A stretch of DNA of 64,000 bases, taken from Sporosarcina koreensis. GTDB lineage: Bacteria > Bacillota > Bacilli > Bacillales_A > Planococcaceae. The notes beneath the pieces were generated by a model. That model was not told the DNA's origin and did no database searches. It saw only the letters and a program-made list of their open reading frames with translations. Made by a program: the position numbers and the translations under genes. The stretch is from NCBI RefSeq assembly GCF_000826145.2, contig NZ_LN651337.1, forward strand, positions 1,375,945 through 1,439,944, written 5' to 3'. Positions 16,598-25,494 of the stretch are shown piece by piece. Each line of letters opens with the position of its first letter. Positions within the stretch are counted from its first letter, which is position 1.

Positions 16598-18127
16598 TTA
16601 CTTCAAGAATGGTGTAATGCCCGGTCCGAACGGGATGCCTGCATAGAAGAATACGAGGATCAGCAGGATCCAGGAAATGAGGAAGCAGATCGAGAACGGC
16701 AGCATGAGCGAGATGAGCGTCCCGATTCCCGCTTTCTTATCATACTTCTGCATGAACGTCAGCACGACGACCATGTACGGCAGCAGCGGTGTCACGATAT
16801 TCGTCGACGAATCCGCGACACGGTAGGCCACCTGCGTGAACGCCGGATGATAACCGAGCTGCATGAACAGCGGCACGAAGATCGGCGCTTCGAGCGCCCA
16901 CTTCGCCGACCCTGACGTGATCAGGAAGTTCATGAGCGCCGTGAAGATGATATAGCCGATGATCAGCCAGATGCCCGTGAAGTTGATGGATTCGAGGAAC
17001 TCCGCCCCGTTGACCGCAATCCACGTGCCGATGTTCGACCAGTTGAAATAGGCGATGAACTGCGAGATTGCAAAGATGAGGACGATGTAGCCGGCCATAT
17101 CTTTCATCGCTTCGGCCATGTAGCCGGCGATGTCTTTCCCGCTTTTGATCTTACCGACAGTGATTCCGTACGTAACACCGACAGTCAGGAACAGGAACAG
17201 GATGATCGGTACGATGCCGCTGATGAACGGCGACGGGATGATCGTACCGCCCTCACCGCGCAGCGGACTGTCCGGCCAGAAGATCCCGACGACGAGCACT
17301 GCGAGATACAGCAGACCCGCAATGACGGCGAACAGGAATGCCTTTCCGGCCCGCGGATCGTCTTCTTCCATATCGACGTCGACCGCATCCCCCTCATATT
17401 TCCCGAGACGCGGCTCAATGAATTTCGTCGTGATGAAACCTGCGAGCAACGTCAGCATGAAGACGGATACGATATTGAAATACCAGTTATCGACAGGCGT
17501 CACGACGATCGAGTCATCGACAATCTTCGCTGCTTCCGTGGAAATCCCGGAGAGCAATGCATCGGTTCCGACGATGAATAGATTCGCCGTGAACCCGGCG
17601 CCTGCGGATGCGTAGCCGACGGCGAGTCCCGCAAGAGGATGGCGGCCGACCTTATAGAAGATCATCGCAGCGAGCGGCGGAATGAGCAGCATCGCAGCAT
17701 CCGACGCGATATTCCCCATGATACCGACGAAGGCGACGGCGTACGTCAGCAGCCACGGCGGGGATTTCAAGATCGTTTTCCGGATCGCATAGTCGAGCAG
17801 GCCGACTTTCTCCGTCAGCCCGATCCCGAGCATCATCGCCAGGACGATGCCTAGCGGTGCGAATCCGGTGAAGTTCGTGATCATTGATTCAAGGATATAT
17901 TGCAGTCCCGCTCCCGAGAGCAGGTTGTTGATCGGCAGTGTTTCCCCGGTGCCCGGGTGTTTGACCTGGGCATCGAACAAGCTGAAGATCAGTGACGCCA
18001 CCATGACGGCGACCGCCATGAAGACGAAGAGGATGAACGGGTCGGGCAGCCGGTTTCCGAGCCGCTCGATCCCATTCAATGCTTTGTTGAAGAACCCCCG
18101 ATTCGATGCTTTCGTTTCCATCCCCAT
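16598..18127 (-). CDS. abgT: AbgT family transporter
   Basis: 509-residue inner-membrane transporter with about eleven to thirteen hydrophobic segments. The N-terminal GIERLGNRLPDPFILFVFMA and the later SGSAKWALEAPIFVPLFMQLGYHP with VADSSTNIVTPLLPYMVVVL are AbgT hallmarks. Family members import p-aminobenzoyl-glutamate or act as sulfonamide exporters. Gene order abgB-abgT-abgA with gaps of 15 and 18 bp supports the import-and-cleave role. Confidence 0.92.
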   Translation of the reverse strand: MGMETKASNRGFFNKALNGIERLGNRLPDPFILFVFMAVAVMVASLIFSLFDAQVKHPGTGETLPINNLLSGAGLQYILESMITNFTGFAPLGIVLAMMLGIGLTEKVGLLDYAIRKTILKSPPWLLTYAVAFVGIMGNIASDAAMLLIPPLAAMIFYKVGRHPLAGLAVGYASAGAGFTANLFIVGTDALLSGISTEAAKIVDDSIVVTPVDNWYFNIVSVFMLTLLAGFITTKFIEPRLGKYEGDAVDVDMEEDDPRAGKAFLFAVIAGLLYLAVLVVGIFWPDSPLRGEGGTIIPSPFISGIVPIILFLFLTVGVTYGITVGKIKSGKDIAGYMAEAMKDMAGYIVLIFAISQFIAYFNWSNIGTWIAVNGAEFLESINFTGIWLIIGYIIFTALMNFLITSGSAKWALEAPIFVPLFMQLGYHPAFTQVAYRVADSSTNIVTPLLPYMVVVLTFMQKYDKKAGIGTLISLMLPFSICFLISWILLILVFFYAGIPFGPGITPFLK

Positions 18128-18142
18128 TCCCCCTAAATCGAT

Positions 18143-19582
18143 TTACTTGCCGAGCGGCGACGGACTGACATCCGCCGGAATCGGACAATTGTAAGGATTC
18201 TTCTGTGCAAACGCTGTGTACTCATCACGGATCGGTGCAAGCAGATCCGTATTCCCAAAGATTTTGAGTGCGGTCAGCGCCATGGCGCCGCCCGCCCGCA
18301 GCATCCCCTTATGCGCGTTCGCCGACAGCCCCTGGCTCGTCATCTGCCACGTATGGAGCGGCGTGCCGAGCGCGGAGGTCGACGTCGACAGCTGGGCGGT
18401 CGGCATGATCCAGCTTACATCCGACACGTCCGTCGAAGCCGTCAGGATATCCGGCAGCACCTCATACGGCGAGATGCAGTCCGAGACATATTTGCCCTCG
18501 AACTCCGAGCCGTCCCCGACATAGCCGAACCCTTTCATGACCCCGAGGTAATCTTTCCGCTCCGCTTCCGAGAGGGATTCGAAGATGCCCCGGGCAAACT
18601 CTTTCTCCTCCTCAGTCGGCGGCTCGATGCCGATTTCGGACAGGCTGTCATACAGGATGCGCTCGAGCGCCCGGTTCGGGATGTAGTTCGAACACGCCTT
18701 GTCGATCTCGACGGTCACGTCCGTCTCCGTCATGAGCGCCGCCCCTTCCGCGACTTTGTTCACGCGTTCGAACAGTGACATGACACGCTCCGTATCGACG
18801 TCCCGGATGAGATAGAGCACTTCGGCATTCGCCTGTACGACGTTTGGCGCGAACCCGCCCGTATTCGTGATGGCGTAGTGGATGCGCGCCTGATCCGGCA
18901 TATGCTCCCGCAAATACTGGACCCCTGTGTTCATGAGTTCCACGGCATCGAGCGCACTGCGTCCGAGATGCGGTGAATTGGCCGCATGGGACGGCACCCC
19001 TTTGAACCGGTAGAACACCTGGATGTTCGCCAGTGTGCTGAGGCTCATGATGCTGTTTGTCGGTGACGGATGCCAGGTCAGCGCGAGATCCGTACCGTCG
19101 AAGACACCTTCCCGCGCCATGAATGTCTTGCCGGAGCCGCCTTCCTCCCCGGGACAGCCGAAGAATTTCACGGTGCCGGTCTGGCCGGTCTCTTCCAGAT
19201 ACGCTTTCGCCGCACAGGCGGCCGCGAATGCTCCGGTTCCGAGAAGGTTATGCCCGCAGCCGTGACCGATATGCCGCTCCCACCGCTGCTCCGTGATACT
19301 GTTCGGCTCCTGGCTCAGTTCCGGCAGCGCATCGAATTCCCCCAGAAATCCGATGACCGGATGGCCTTCACCAAACGTCGCCGTGAAGGCGGTTCCAATA
19401 CCGCCGACACCGCGCTCGACCGTGAAACCTTTCGCTTCGCATTGATCCGCCAAATACTTCGCAGACTCGTATTCTTCGAACCGTGTTTCCGGATGCCGGA
19501 AAATGTACTCGCTCACTTCCTCGAAATAGGCCCTGTGTTCATCCAGATACCGTTTCGTGAACTCCTGAAGACTCACCCGCAT
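18143..19582 (-). CDS. abgB: M20 amidohydrolase, AbgB-like (p-aminobenzoyl-glutamate hydrolase subunit B)
   Basis: 479 residues, the usual AbgB length. Metal-binding and family motifs are EYIFRHPETRFEE, GFLGEFDALPELSQ, GHGCGHNLLGTGAFAAA and FGCPGEEGGSGKTFMA; the C-terminal STDVSDVSWIMPTAQLS is also typical. Forms the hydrolase with AbgA. First gene of the abg operon with AGGGGGTA before the ATG and a SigA promoter about 50 bp upstream. Confidence 0.9.
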   Translation of the reverse strand: MRVSLQEFTKRYLDEHRAYFEEVSEYIFRHPETRFEEYESAKYLADQCEAKGFTVERGVGGIGTAFTATFGEGHPVIGFLGEFDALPELSQEPNSITEQRWERHIGHGCGHNLLGTGAFAAACAAKAYLEETGQTGTVKFFGCPGEEGGSGKTFMAREGVFDGTDLALTWHPSPTNSIMSLSTLANIQVFYRFKGVPSHAANSPHLGRSALDAVELMNTGVQYLREHMPDQARIHYAITNTGGFAPNVVQANAEVLYLIRDVDTERVMSLFERVNKVAEGAALMTETDVTVEIDKACSNYIPNRALERILYDSLSEIGIEPPTEEEKEFARGIFESLSEAERKDYLGVMKGFGYVGDGSEFEGKYVSDCISPYEVLPDILTASTDVSDVSWIMPTAQLSTSTSALGTPLHTWQMTSQGLSANAHKGMLRAGGAMALTALKIFGNTDLLAPIRDEYTAFAQKNPYNCPIPADVSPSPLGK

Positions 19583-19622
19583 TACCCCCTAATATATTGA
19601 ATATAAACAATAGACTGATTAC

Positions 19623-19651
19623 ATCGTAAATAGAATCCAAGAATCCGTCAA
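19623..19651 (-). promoter_or_regulatory. Promoter of the abg operon
   Basis: Minus strand -35 TTGACG (19646-19651), 17-bp spacer, -10 TACGAT (19623-19628). Downstream, TATTG-TTTATATT-CAATA forms a loose inverted repeat before the start codon, a possible operator. Confidence 0.6.
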
Positions 19652-19681
19652 TAGTCGACAGCATTTTTACCAAGGGAAATT

Positions 19682-19722
19682 AAAATCCCCTTCCTCACTT
19701 TATGCGGTGAAGAAGGGGATTC
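19682..19722 (-). terminator. Terminator of the amidohydrolase/DUF3100 operon
   Basis: ATCCCCTTC-TCAC pairs with GTGAAGAAGGGGAT; the minus strand continues with TTTTAATTT. It lies just after the amidohydrolase stop. Confidence 0.8.
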
Positions 19723-19728
19723 TGCTGA

Positions 19729-20970
19729 TCAGCGGATATCTTTTTCGATCTTGCCGTCTTTCATGACCACCTGGATCGTTTCATGGCTGGAGAGTGACGC
19801 GATGTCCTCCAGCGGATTGCCTTTGACGATGACGATGTCTGCAAGCTTGCCGGTCTCGATTGTTCCGACCTGCTCCTCCCACCCGAGGCACTCGGCAGCC
19901 GTTTTCGTGGAGGCGACGATCGCATCCATCGGGGTCATGCCCGCATTGCACATCAGTTCCAGTTCACGCAGGTTCGTGCCGTGCTTGAATACACCGGCAT
20001 CCGTACCCATCGCGATCTTGACGCCGGCTTTGTACGCCTTCTGGAAACTGGCGATATGGTGGTCGATGACTTCCTCGGATTTCCGGACAGCGGTCTCCGG
20101 CATGCCGGTTTCTTCGGCCGTCTCGAGCACCGCGACCGGCGCGAGCAGTGTCGGTACGAGGAATGTGCCGTTCTCAAGCATGAGCTCGATCGCCTCGTCG
20201 TCGATGAAGATGCCGTGCTCAATCGAATGGATCCCTGCCCGCACGGCGTTCTTGATGCCTTCCGCTCCCTGGGCATGCGCCATGACACGTGTGTTTTTGC
20301 GGAACTTCCCTTCCTCGACGATCACTTTCAGTTCTTCCAATGAAAACTGGGTGAATTCGGGATGATCTGTCGCGCTCAGAACACCGCCGGTCGCGTGAAC
20401 CTTGATGACTTCCGCCCCGGCCCGCAGCATTTCCCTCGTCTTCTTGCGTACTTCCTCCACCCCGTCACACATTCCGTGCGGCATGCCGGGATAGCCGGAC
20501 GGCAGCAGCTCCACCGTCTGCCCCGATACCGTATAGCCGTCACCGTGCCCGCCCGTCGTCGTCAGAGCGTTGATGCTCAGCTGCATGCGCGGCCCTGAGA
20601 TCAGGCCGTCCTCGACCGCTTTCTTGACGCCAAGATCGGTGCCGAGCGCATCGCGGACTGATGTCACCCCCGCTTCGAGTGTTGTCTTCAAGTACTTCAT
20701 CGCCTGGTAGTACATGAACGAGAACGGCGTCGCGAGCCGTTCAGCGACAGACGCGTATTCCATCATCATATGGACATGGGTGTCGATGAATCCCGGTACA
20801 ATCGTGTTCCCACCGGCATCGATGACAGTTTCCTCACCGGACGCCGCATAGCCGCTCTCGCCGCCGACATAGGTGATGCGGCTGCCATCCACGACAACCA
20901 CCTGGTCTTGCTGCGCCTCTTTCCCCGTGCCGTCAATCAGCAGTCCGTTCTTGATAATGGTTTTCGTCAT
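19729..20970 (-). CDS. Amidohydrolase family protein (imidazolonepropionase/prolidase-like subgroup)
   Basis: 413-residue metal-dependent hydrolase with a TIM barrel. Metal ligands are seen in GFIDTHVHMMM (HxH), VIKVHATGG (the lysine-bearing strand), VMAHAQGAEGI, HSIEHGIFID and GTDAGVFKHG. The closest subgroup includes Xaa-Pro or Xaa-Arg dipeptidases and related cyclic-amide hydrolases, so the substrate is open. The C-terminal LADIVIVKGNPLEDI is standard for the superfamily. It follows a DUF3100-like membrane protein by 15 bp, suggesting uptake and hydrolysis of one compound. Confidence 0.88.
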   Translation of the reverse strand: MTKTIIKNGLLIDGTGKEAQQDQVVVVDGSRITYVGGESGYAASGEETVIDAGGNTIVPGFIDTHVHMMMEYASVAERLATPFSFMYYQAMKYLKTTLEAGVTSVRDALGTDLGVKKAVEDGLISGPRMQLSINALTTTGGHGDGYTVSGQTVELLPSGYPGMPHGMCDGVEEVRKKTREMLRAGAEVIKVHATGGVLSATDHPEFTQFSLEELKVIVEEGKFRKNTRVMAHAQGAEGIKNAVRAGIHSIEHGIFIDDEAIELMLENGTFLVPTLLAPVAVLETAEETGMPETAVRKSEEVIDHHIASFQKAYKAGVKIAMGTDAGVFKHGTNLRELELMCNAGMTPMDAIVASTKTAAECLGWEEQVGTIETGKLADIVIVKGNPLEDIASLSSHETIQVVMKDGKIEKDIR

Positions 20971-20985
20971 ATGAATCCCTCCGGT

Positions 20986-22152
20986 TTATAATGTTTTGAT
21001 CAGAATACCTGCAATGACGACCGACGCGACAGTGACTGTTGTGAATCCGCCGATGATCATCGGTGCGAGCAGTTCATTGAAAATCAGTTTTTCCTCTTTT
21101 TCATTGCGGGCACAGCTCCGGCTCACTTCCTCACAGAGGATATAGTCGCCCGGGAAGCCGAACAATGCAGTCAATGCGACCGGCATCCCCTTGAACGGGT
21201 GCCACTTTACGAGTTTTGCCATCACGTAGCCCCCGGTGGAAATTCCGATTGTGCCGATGCCGAGAATGGCGAGGATCGCCGGCAGGTTGTCGAGCACCTG
21301 ACCCGGTGTCACGCCTGCCATCGTTCCGATCACGACGAAGATGATGCCGAGCATGGCGATCGTGAAGGAGTTCGCACGCTGCAGCTCGCTTGACTGGAAG
21401 ATTCCGGCTTTCAGGCCGAGTATACCGATCAGCAGGCACCACAACGTGTAGTGGATCGGCGTCACCATGCCGAGCATTGTGCCGACAGCAGCGCCTGCGA
21501 AGACGAAGAACAATTTCAATACAGCACTTGACCGCAGCGGGCCGGCCTTCTTCTTCGGCAGTTCACCGTCCTCTTCAGCCTCCCCTGCCATCGGCACGAA
21601 TGATCCGTCATCGATCTGCCCCTGCATGACACCTGCATATTTCTTCATGAAATGCAGGGCGAGCGGCATGCCGACCAGCCCCTGGAATGCGACGACCAGT
21701 GCCGGAATGACGACGATCGACGTCAGACCGAGTTCTTCCAGCCGCTCGGACGTGACGAGCAGCGCGATGATCCCTCCGCTCACCGGGCCGACACCCGCTA
21801 CAGCAGTCGGATAGTCGAACAGCAGCGGTACGATGAGCAGGATGAGGATGCCCGATGTCACGACACCGCCCAGTGCGATCAGCACCGCTTTGTATTGGGT
21901 TTTCACTAAGGACAGCGGAATCATCGTGCCCATATGGACAATTGCCGGGCCGATCAGAATCGCTCCAAGCGCGGCAAATTGTGATTTCTCAAGAATGTCT
22001 TTCGGAAAAATGCCTGTCCAGGTCAGGACCAAAAATCCGACCATCGCCGTGAGCAGCATCGGAATCCGTGCTCTCGAGATGATGGAGAGCCATTCGCCGA
22101 AGGCAATAAGCGCTAAAATCAGTACAGTTGCAATCAATGGATTTGCCAGCAA
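20986..22152 (-). CDS. DUF3100-like membrane protein, putative transporter
   Basis: Membrane protein of about 388 residues with ten or more hydrophobic segments, resembling DUF3100 proteins found with amidohydrolases. A cytoplasmic loop EAEEDGELPKKKAGP divides two halves; IGISTGGYVMAKLV and ALFGFPGDYILCEEVSRSCA stand out in the second half. I set the start at a TTG (22152) with AAAGGA nine bases upstream. A longer TTG reading from 22191 lacks a ribosome site and begins inside a palindrome only about 20 bp from the -10. Function unknown; transport of the amidohydrolase substrate is inferred. Confidence 0.75.
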   Translation of the reverse strand: MLANPLIATVLILALIAFGEWLSIISRARIPMLLTAMVGFLVLTWTGIFPKDILEKSQFAALGAILIGPAIVHMGTMIPLSLVKTQYKAVLIALGGVVTSGILILLIVPLLFDYPTAVAGVGPVSGGIIALLVTSERLEELGLTSIVVIPALVVAFQGLVGMPLALHFMKKYAGVMQGQIDDGSFVPMAGEAEEDGELPKKKAGPLRSSAVLKLFFVFAGAAVGTMLGMVTPIHYTLWCLLIGILGLKAGIFQSSELQRANSFTIAMLGIIFVVIGTMAGVTPGQVLDNLPAILAILGIGTIGISTGGYVMAKLVKWHPFKGMPVALTALFGFPGDYILCEEVSRSCARNEKEEKLIFNELLAPMIIGGFTTVTVASVVIAGILIKTL

Positions 22153-22185
22153 ATCGCTCAGTCCTTTCCCGGTTGTGTAGTTTTT

Positions 22186-22241
22186 ATACAATTCAAATTG
22201 TATTTTGTATGCAATATATCATCACAGAACCGCTGAGTAAA
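22186..22241 (-). promoter_or_regulatory. Promoter with palindromic operator for DUF3100/amidohydrolase operon
   Basis: Minus strand -35 TTTACT (22236-22241), 17-bp spacer, -10 TATATT (22213-22218). The inverted repeat ATACAAT-TTGA-ATTGTAT (22186-22203) lies over the expected transcription start, well placed for repression. The regulator is not identifiable here. Confidence 0.6.
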
Positions 22242-22492
22242 CAACTTATTTTGATTACTTTCGAACTTTCTCTCAATTGAATCACCTTGTAACCGCTTCC
22301 TTCCCTGATGAGCCGGGATTTCAGTTTTCTATTATTTTTTCAGCTAGCTTGGTTGGTTTAGCAGAAAATGCGGAGCGGCAGCGGAGCACACAAGCTGGTT
22401 CTTAGGTTTCCATTGCCGGCCGGCCAACTTTGTGAGCGGAGGACGCATCCCGGCCCGCTGCCCAGCGTCGTCTGTGCCTGGCCCCTTATAAG

Positions 22493-22640
22493 TTTGTGAA
22501 GTTATGAGCGCTTTGAGGAGGTTTATGAGCGATTTTGCTGGGTTATGATCACTTTTGCGTTTTTATGATCACTTTCTGCGATTTATGATCACTTTCACAG
22601 TTTTATGATCATTTCCAGCAATTTATGATCACATCCTGCC
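22493..22640 (-). repeat. Family A intergenic tandem array 3
   Basis: Seven units read on this strand as TTTATGATCACTTT or TTTATGAGCG, about 20 bp each, opened by TTTGTGAAGTTATGAGCGC, the reverse of the CTCATAACTTCACA tail of arrays 1 and 2. Four consecutive units keep GATC instead of alternating. The gap 22192-22769 also holds the DUF3100 promoter and, at 22365-22400, GC-rich sequence related to the flank of array 1. No gene is seen. Confidence 0.85.
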
Positions 22641-22706
22641 CTCGGCGAGCCCCCTCTCCTTCCCCCAGCACAGCGGCGTCATATCCACCGTCATCTGCCG
22701 CACCGC

Positions 22707-22740
22707 GAAAAAGCACCCGCATGGTCCTCACGCGGGTGCT
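22707..22740 (-). terminator. Terminator of the envelope operon
   Basis: AGCACCCGC and GCGGGTGCT form the stem; the minus strand continues TTTTTCGC. Located 30 bp past the glycosyltransferase stop. Confidence 0.85.
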
Positions 22741-22769
22741 GCTATGATTGCTGTATGGATATGAAGTGG

Positions 22770-23945
22770 TCAAGTGGTTGCAAACGAATGCTTCTCTTCT
22801 GTTTCCTTTTTCTCAGACGGCCGGGCTGCGAGGGATGGCAGCAGTTCACTGATGATCGACACCAGTTCTTCATCTGACTGAGCGGCGAGTTCATCGGAAT
22901 AGCGGTCCATCGCCCGCTTCCATTGGGCGAGCCGCAGGTCATCCGCGAGCACTTCACGCAGCTGGACTGCGAGCGGCCGTCCGGGCTGCAGCCGTTCGAC
23001 AAGCCCCTTTGGGATCAGGGTCTCAAGGTTCATCTCCTCCTGGCCGGGCAGTGCAGAATGGATGAACATCGGCAGGCGTTTCCGCAACCCCTCGCTGACA
23101 GTCACGCCGCCCGGCTTGGTGACGATGGCATCGGCATCGTCGTAGATGGCGTCCATCTCCTCGCGCAGGGCGACATAGGGCAGCGCCTTCACATGCGGCA
23201 AGTTCCATGACAATACTTTCTGATACAGCCTCTGGTTATGGCCGCACAGGACAATGAACCGGAAATCGTCCGCCTCCTTCAGCTCCCGGAACATCCGGGC
23301 CGGACAGCCGAGTCCGCTGTTGCCGCCTGCCAGCAGGATCACCGGTTTGTGTCCCGCCGTCTTCTTCAGCGGCCGCTCTGCTGGCCGGCGGATTTTACGG
23401 TGCACGGGGATGCCCGTGACAAACAGCCGTCCCGGGACGTTCGGATCGTCCAACACCTGATGCCAGGCTTCTGCGGTCGGCAGGAAATGCGCATCGATGC
23501 CGCGGTGCCCCCAGTAGTCGTGGACAAAGAAATCCGTATAGACGTTCACGACCGGCACGTCACACTGGCCGGCGATCTTCAGTTTGCTGAGCATGCAGGA
23601 CGGCAGGCTGTGTGTGCAGAAGATCAGATCCGGCTGCTCCTCCTTCATGAGCTGTTTCAGTTTGTGCAGGAACAGCGGCTGATGCCATATATACTGTTCG
23701 TCGAGCGGCTTTTCGCTGAAGTACAGCTTCTTATAGGCCCTGCTGTACAGACGCGGGGCTAGTTTGATCCATTGTAAATAGCCGGTTTTGATCACTTTCT
23801 CGAGCAGCTGGTTTGTTTCCGACAGCAGATCGATCTTTTTCACTTCCGCCTCGGGATACTGCCGGTGGATCAGATCCATCAGCGCTTCGGCGGCCTGATG
23901 GTGGCCTGATTGCATTTGCAAGTGTGGAAAAAACAATACTTTCAT
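22770..23945 (-). CDS. MGDG synthase/UgtP-family glycosyltransferase
   Basis: GT-B glycosyltransferase of about 391 residues related to diacylglycerol glucosyltransferase UgtP and plant MGDG synthase. The N-terminal FFPHLQMQSGHHQAAEALMD is the family acceptor-side motif; the C-terminal domain has LLAGGNSGLG, FIVLCGHNQ, DAIVTKPGGVTVSEGL and LPGQEEMN for sugar-nucleotide binding. It probably builds glycolipids at the membrane. I start at MKVLFFPHLQ, since GGGAGGTG lies nine bases upstream. It follows a DedA gene and a deacetylase gene, so an envelope role is likely. Confidence 0.88.
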   Translation of the reverse strand: MKVLFFPHLQMQSGHHQAAEALMDLIHRQYPEAEVKKIDLLSETNQLLEKVIKTGYLQWIKLAPRLYSRAYKKLYFSEKPLDEQYIWHQPLFLHKLKQLMKEEQPDLIFCTHSLPSCMLSKLKIAGQCDVPVVNVYTDFFVHDYWGHRGIDAHFLPTAEAWHQVLDDPNVPGRLFVTGIPVHRKIRRPAERPLKKTAGHKPVILLAGGNSGLGCPARMFRELKEADDFRFIVLCGHNQRLYQKVLSWNLPHVKALPYVALREEMDAIYDDADAIVTKPGGVTVSEGLRKRLPMFIHSALPGQEEMNLETLIPKGLVERLQPGRPLAVQLREVLADDLRLAQWKRAMDRYSDELAAQSDEELVSIISELLPSLAARPSEKKETEEKHSFATT

Positions 23946-23967
23946 CAACAACTGCACCTCCCGTTCG

Positions 23968-24564
23968 TCAATTTGCATATTCTTTTTTCGTCTTCCATTT
24001 TTTAAAGAGCAACCGCCCGATCATGATGAGCAGAAATACAAATCCGACCAGAGCGGCGTAACTCGGATTGACTTTGAATGATCTGCCGAGAAAATAGCCG
24101 GCAGCGAGAAACGGCAGCACCCATCCTGCCGAGGCAGCGCCGCTGAGCAGTGTGAACTCAAGGAACGGCATTTTAGTAAGACCTGCAAAATAAGGGCTGA
24201 TCTGCCGGATGCCCGGCATGTAGATCCCGAACAGGATGGTGCGTTTCCGTTTCCGCTTGAAGGACTGCTCCGCTTTCGCCCACCGTTCCTTCGTGAGACC
24301 GATGAACTTCCCGATTTTGTGAAGGAGCGGATAGCCGATATACCGGCCTCCCGCATACGCGGTCAGCATCCCCGTCCAGGCACCCGCCACCGCAGCTGCC
24401 GCAGACGGAATGGCGGACAGCTGATGACCGGCGATCAGCACGCCGATCAGGAATGTCAGGGACTCTTCAGGAGACGGGATGCCGACGATACCGAAGAACA
24501 GCAGGACGAAGATGATGATGCTGCCATACTGCAGGATGGTATTTGTCAGCGACTCGATGCTCAT
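23968..24564 (-). CDS. DedA family membrane protein
   Basis: 198-residue DedA/VTT-domain protein with about five hydrophobic segments. Family marks are GIVGIPSPEESLTFLIGVLIAG, GRYIGYPLLHKIGK and the glycine-proline segment ILFGIYMPGIRQISPYFAGLTKMPFLEF. DedA proteins flip lipids such as undecaprenyl phosphate or phosphatidylethanolamine. The start overlaps the upstream deacetylase stop by 4 bp, so they are coupled. This fits lipid or polymer handling at the membrane with the neighbouring glycosyltransferase. Confidence 0.9.
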   Translation of the reverse strand: MSIESLTNTILQYGSIIIFVLLFFGIVGIPSPEESLTFLIGVLIAGHQLSAIPSAAAAVAGAWTGMLTAYAGGRYIGYPLLHKIGKFIGLTKERWAKAEQSFKRKRKRTILFGIYMPGIRQISPYFAGLTKMPFLEFTLLSGAASAGWVLPFLAAGYFLGRSFKVNPSYAALVGFVFLLIMIGRLLFKKWKTKKEYAN

Positions 24565-25286
24565 GGACCGTCCTCGTCACAATCGGCAATGCAGTCGGGC
24601 GGGAGGAAAACGATTCCCCGCTCCGCACTTTCCTGAAGGTACTCCCTGAGGACCCGGAGCATATGGCCGGGTGCCTCGTCATCCGCGCCACTGTTGCTGC
24701 CGTCATCGTGCAGGACGACGATCGATCCGTCATCCGGCACATCACGCAGCCTCTGTAAAAGTTTCGAATCGCACATCGCCGTTTTCCAGTCACCGAGTAT
24801 ATGTGTCCAAAGAATTGTTTCATATGATCTCGCAACCACCGGCAGGGCGGCCGTCAGACGTCCGTACGGCGGACGGTAAAATCGCGGCCGGCTTCCTGTG
24901 ATCCGCTCGATGGCCACAGCCGTCCGGCGGATTTCCCGGCGGGCCTGCCGCGGCGTCAGGCGCCAGAGCGAGTGATGATCGTAATGATGGATTCCGATGG
25001 CATGCCCTTCCGCATGCATACGCCGGAGCAGATCAGGATGCTGCTCGGCATGGCGTCCTGTCACGAAGAACACCACTTTTATGCGATAGTGTGATAGAAG
25101 GTCAAGCAGCTGCGGTGTGAACTTTGCATTCGGTCCGTCATCGAACGTCAGTGCAATGCCGCGCCGGCCTGCGGCTTTTTTACGTATCCCTGTTCCCGTC
25201 AGCCGCATGAACAGTGTGGATCCTGCTGTATAAAAACCGTAGATGACTGTCAGGATGGCTGCAATCCGCCAGCACTTCCGTTCCAT
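24561..25286 (-). CDS. Membrane-anchored polysaccharide deacetylase
   Basis: 241 residues: an N-terminal membrane anchor (about residues 7-27) and an extracellular NodB domain. Catalytic motifs are TFDDGP (motif 1), GIHHYDHHSLW (histidines of motif 2), RPPYGRL (motif 3) and VVLHDDG near the C-terminus. It removes N-acetyl groups from a cell-wall or surface sugar polymer. First gene of an operon with DedA and a glycosyltransferase. Confidence 0.9.
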   Translation of the reverse strand: MERKCWRIAAILTVIYGFYTAGSTLFMRLTGTGIRKKAAGRRGIALTFDDGPNAKFTPQLLDLLSHYRIKVVFFVTGRHAEQHPDLLRRMHAEGHAIGIHHYDHHSLWRLTPRQARREIRRTAVAIERITGSRPRFYRPPYGRLTAALPVVARSYETILWTHILGDWKTAMCDSKLLQRLRDVPDDGSIVVLHDDGSNSGADDEAPGHMLRVLREYLQESAERGIVFLPPDCIADCDEDGP

Positions 25287-25445
25287 GCGTCTCTCCCCTT
25301 TTGCTTTTCTCGTATACTATCTTTTACCCATTCTTCTGACAATCGAACATGTTCAGTATGACAGCCATTTCTTTCCGCTCTATCAGTATAATTCTGAAGA
25401 ATTCCTTAAGATGGGCACCTGTCTCGGACGCCGGTTCACTCCAAT

Positions 25446-25475
25446 AAAAAAACCGCACATCTCATGGATGCGCGG
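25446..25475 (-). terminator. Terminator of the subtilase gene
   Basis: Minus strand CCGCGCATC-CATGA-GATGTGCGG followed by TTTTTTT, 20 bp past the S8 protease stop. Confidence 0.88.
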
Positions 25476-25494
25476 CGCTGCTGTCAGTCCGGGC

